DNA of 64,000 nt from Delphinus delphis (taxonomy: Eukaryota; Chordata; Mammalia; Artiodactyla; Delphinidae): positions 38,953,755-39,017,754 of the forward strand of contig NC_082701.1 of the NCBI RefSeq assembly GCF_949987515.2, written 5' to 3'. Positions 61,957-64,000 of this stretch are shown here, one piece after another (positions within the stretch are counted from its first letter, which is position 1; every line of letters starts with the position of its first letter). The notes below the pieces were generated by a model, which ran no database searches, was not told the DNA's origin, and was given only the letters and a program-made list of their open reading frames with translations. A program made the position numbers and the translations under genes.

Positions 61957-62158
61957 GTTTTTTTTTGCAGTACGCGGGCCTCTCACTGTTGTGGCCTCTC
62001 CCGTTGCAGAGCACAGGCTCCGGACGCGCAGGCTCAGCGGCCATGGCTCACGGGCCCAGCCGCTCCGCGGCATGTGGGATCTTCCCGGACCAGGGCATGA
62101 ACCCGTGTCCCCTGCATCGGCAGGCGGACTCTCAACCACTGCACCACCAGGGAAGCCC
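61957..62158 (-). mobile_element. CHR SINE
   Basis: 'gcagtacgcgggcc' through 'accaccagggaagccc'. Flanks CACGTAGTTTT / CATGTAGTTTT. Confidence 0.94.
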
Positions 62159-63126
62159 TCATGTAGTTTTAAAGACCAGGATGCAGTTGTCTTTATACGC
62201 TGGAGAATCTGTATAACCAAAAATTCTACAGTACCTGTTTTTACTCTTTTTCTTTCCTCTATATTCAATACAAGGGGAAGGGAGGGAGGGTCAAAGTGTT
62301 TTGTTCAATTTCTTTTACTTTTTAGCAGAGAAAACTATCCATTTGCAATCTGAATGTCCCTAGGTTTCCAGCTATCCGTGTCACTGAGATTTTTGATGCC
62401 CACCTGATATTGTCAGCTCTCATTATGTGTAAATACAGAAAGTTTGGTCTTTTATCTAGTTTCCGTGCATTAAGATTTCTGAGAGTGCCAGAAATGCTTC
62501 CATGCACCACAGATCTCTTCCGGTCCTCTCCTCTCACTTTTTGCTCTGGACTGCTGTTCCAAGACCCCGGCCGGTTACCTCCTTGATTGACATGACAGCT
62601 CTTCCAAGCTCTGCCCCCTCCATGCTCCTCTGTATCCCAAGAAGAAAAAGGTCTCTCCCTTCATCTCCCAAGTTACAGGAAACATCAGGCCCTAATTTTA
62701 GCAAAACATAGTAAAGGTTTGCTTACGGTGAAAGGCAAATATTTAAAATTAGATGTTAGATATCACTGTGTCCAGAGTCCTTTGGCCACAGATTATCCTG
62801 ATGGCTTTTTTCCTCCTTGTCTCCGTGCCTCCTTCTACTGCCATTTTTTCCACTGAAACATTTGAGAGTAAGTTGCAGACATGATACTCCTTTACTGCCA
62901 GTACTTCAGGGGTGTTTCATAAAAATAAGGACATTCACAGCACAATAATCAAAATCAGGAAATTAACACTGATATAGTACTCCGATCTAATCTATAGACC
63001 TTATCTGACTTTTATCAATTGTGCCATAAATGTCTTTACGGCAAAAGAAAAAAATTCTGGTCTAGGATTCAATCTAGGATCACACATTACATTTAGTTTT
63101 CATGTCTTTTTCAAATAACCATTCTT

Positions 63127-63339
63127 TCAATTTATTTATTTATTTATTTATTTTTGGCTGTGTCAGGTCTTAGTTGTGACACGTGGAATCTTCATTGCAG
63201 TGCTCATGCTCTTCGTTGTGGCGCATGGGCTTAGTTGCCCCGCAGCATGTGGGATCTTAGTTCCCCGACCAGGGATCAAACCCTAGTTCTCTGCATTGGA
63301 AAGCGGATTCTTTACCTATGGACCACCAGGGAAGTCCCT
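63127..63339 (-). mobile_element. CHR SINE, intermediate form, nested
   Basis: (TTTA)n, then 'ttggctgtgtcaggtcttag', ending 'ggaccaccagggaagtccc'; old copy with many substitutions. Confidence 0.88.
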
Positions 63340-63482
63340 AGTTTTCATGTTTCTTAACCTCCTTTAGTCTGGAACAGTTCCCCAGTCTTTGCCTTTGATG
63401 ACCTTGCCACTATTGAAGAGTTTAGGCCTGTTATTGTGGAGGATGTCTCTCAATTCAGGTTATGAAAAGGTTATAGAAGTGC

Positions 63483-63688
63483 TTTTTTTTTTTTTGCGGT
63501 ACGCGGGCCTCTCACTGCCGTGGCCTCTCCCGTTGCGGAGCACAGGCTCTGGACGCGCAGGCTCAGCGGCCATGGCTCACGGGCCCAGCCGTTCCGCGGC
63601 ATGTAGGATTTTCCCGGACCAGGGCATGAACCCGTGTCCCCTGCATCGGCAGGCGGACTCTCAACCACTGCGCCACCAGGGAAGCCCC
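63483..63688 (-). mobile_element. CHR SINE, nested
   Basis: 'gcggtacgcgggcc' through 'ccaccagggaagcccc'. Duplication TATAGAAGTGCTTTTT on both sides. Confidence 0.95.
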
Positions 63689-64000
63689 TATAGAAGTGCT
63701 TTTTGTCCTTCTCAGTGCATTATATCAGAAGACCCATGATATTGATTTATCCCATTACGGATGATGCTAACTTTGATCACTTGGATAAGGTGATGTCTGC
63801 CAGTTTCTCCACTGTAAATTTACAATTTTTCCCATTTATAATTAATAAATATCTTGTGAGGATGTTTTTACTTCTTAAAACATAATATTTAGGATTTTTC
63901 CTATTAAAAAGTAATTATTCAAGAGAGTTCAACGGAGTGATATTATACAACTACACTCTTTGGCTCCACAATGCAAATAAATTAGAAATTAGTAGTTAAA

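Larger units (their letters stand above)
62870..63890 (-). mobile_element. Old LINE-1-like repeat with two nested CHR SINEs
   Basis: 'aggattcaatctaggatcac', 'acctcctttagtctggaaca', 'gataaggtgatgtctgccag' and 'aattaataaatatcttgtga' follow the same consensus order as at 58.3 kb. Confidence 0.6.

Overview
The window is mammalian nuclear DNA, most likely from a cetacean. About 28 SINEs carry the tRNA-Glu-derived CHR head ('cttccctggtggcgcagtgg'). Many are young, with intact target-site duplications and pure A tails, and I saw no ruminant BovB or Bov-tA elements. Three multi-exon protein genes, all on the + strand and all intact, account for the coding content. Everything else is introns, promoters, one snoRNA and layers of transposons.

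Layout. 1-2.6 kb: old repeats. 2.7-3.35 kb: CpG-island promoter. 3.58-5.77 kb: PEX12 (3 coding exons, 358 aa), a peroxisomal RING E3 subunit. 7.90-8.00 kb, minus strand: the box C/D snoRNA SNORD7, identified by a guide that matches U6 snRNA and selects A47. It sits in what looks like an intron of a host transcript starting in a second CpG island at 9.8-10.25 kb. 17.7-25.0 kb: SLFN14 (4 coding exons, 912 aa). 25-36 kb: intergenic repeats. 36.0-38.4 kb: two promoter candidates, one with an interferon-type ISRE and one CpG-rich, upstream of a second Schlafen gene. 39.7-45.7 kb: LINE-1-rich block. 45.75-52.48 kb: an SLFN11/SLFN13-clade gene (4 coding exons, 897 aa). 53.4-64 kb: a solo MaLR LTR, an endogenous retrovirus copy apparently mobilised by LINE-1, then old L1, MLT1 and CHR elements.

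The order PEX12 - SNORD7 - SLFN14 - SLFN11-like agrees with the PEX12-Schlafen neighbourhood on human chromosome 17q12. Here a single SLFN11/13-type gene follows SLFN14, with no SLFN12, SLFN12L or second SLFN11/13 copy visible. Both Schlafens have the N-terminal tRNA/rRNA endonuclease fold with all three acidic catalytic residues, and a C-terminal helicase-like region. They differ in two ways. SLFN14 has a degenerate P-loop, while the SLFN11-like gene has an intact one. SLFN14 keeps all four zinc ligands of the nuclease domain, while the SLFN11-like gene has lost two of them (His to Pro at 281, Cys to Gly at 318). I consider that the most notable protein-level observation here.

Exon boundaries were placed from GT/AG sites, reading phase and remembered human orthologues. 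No alignment or transcript data were available. Repeat family names come from recognition of consensus sequence and their ends are approximate.
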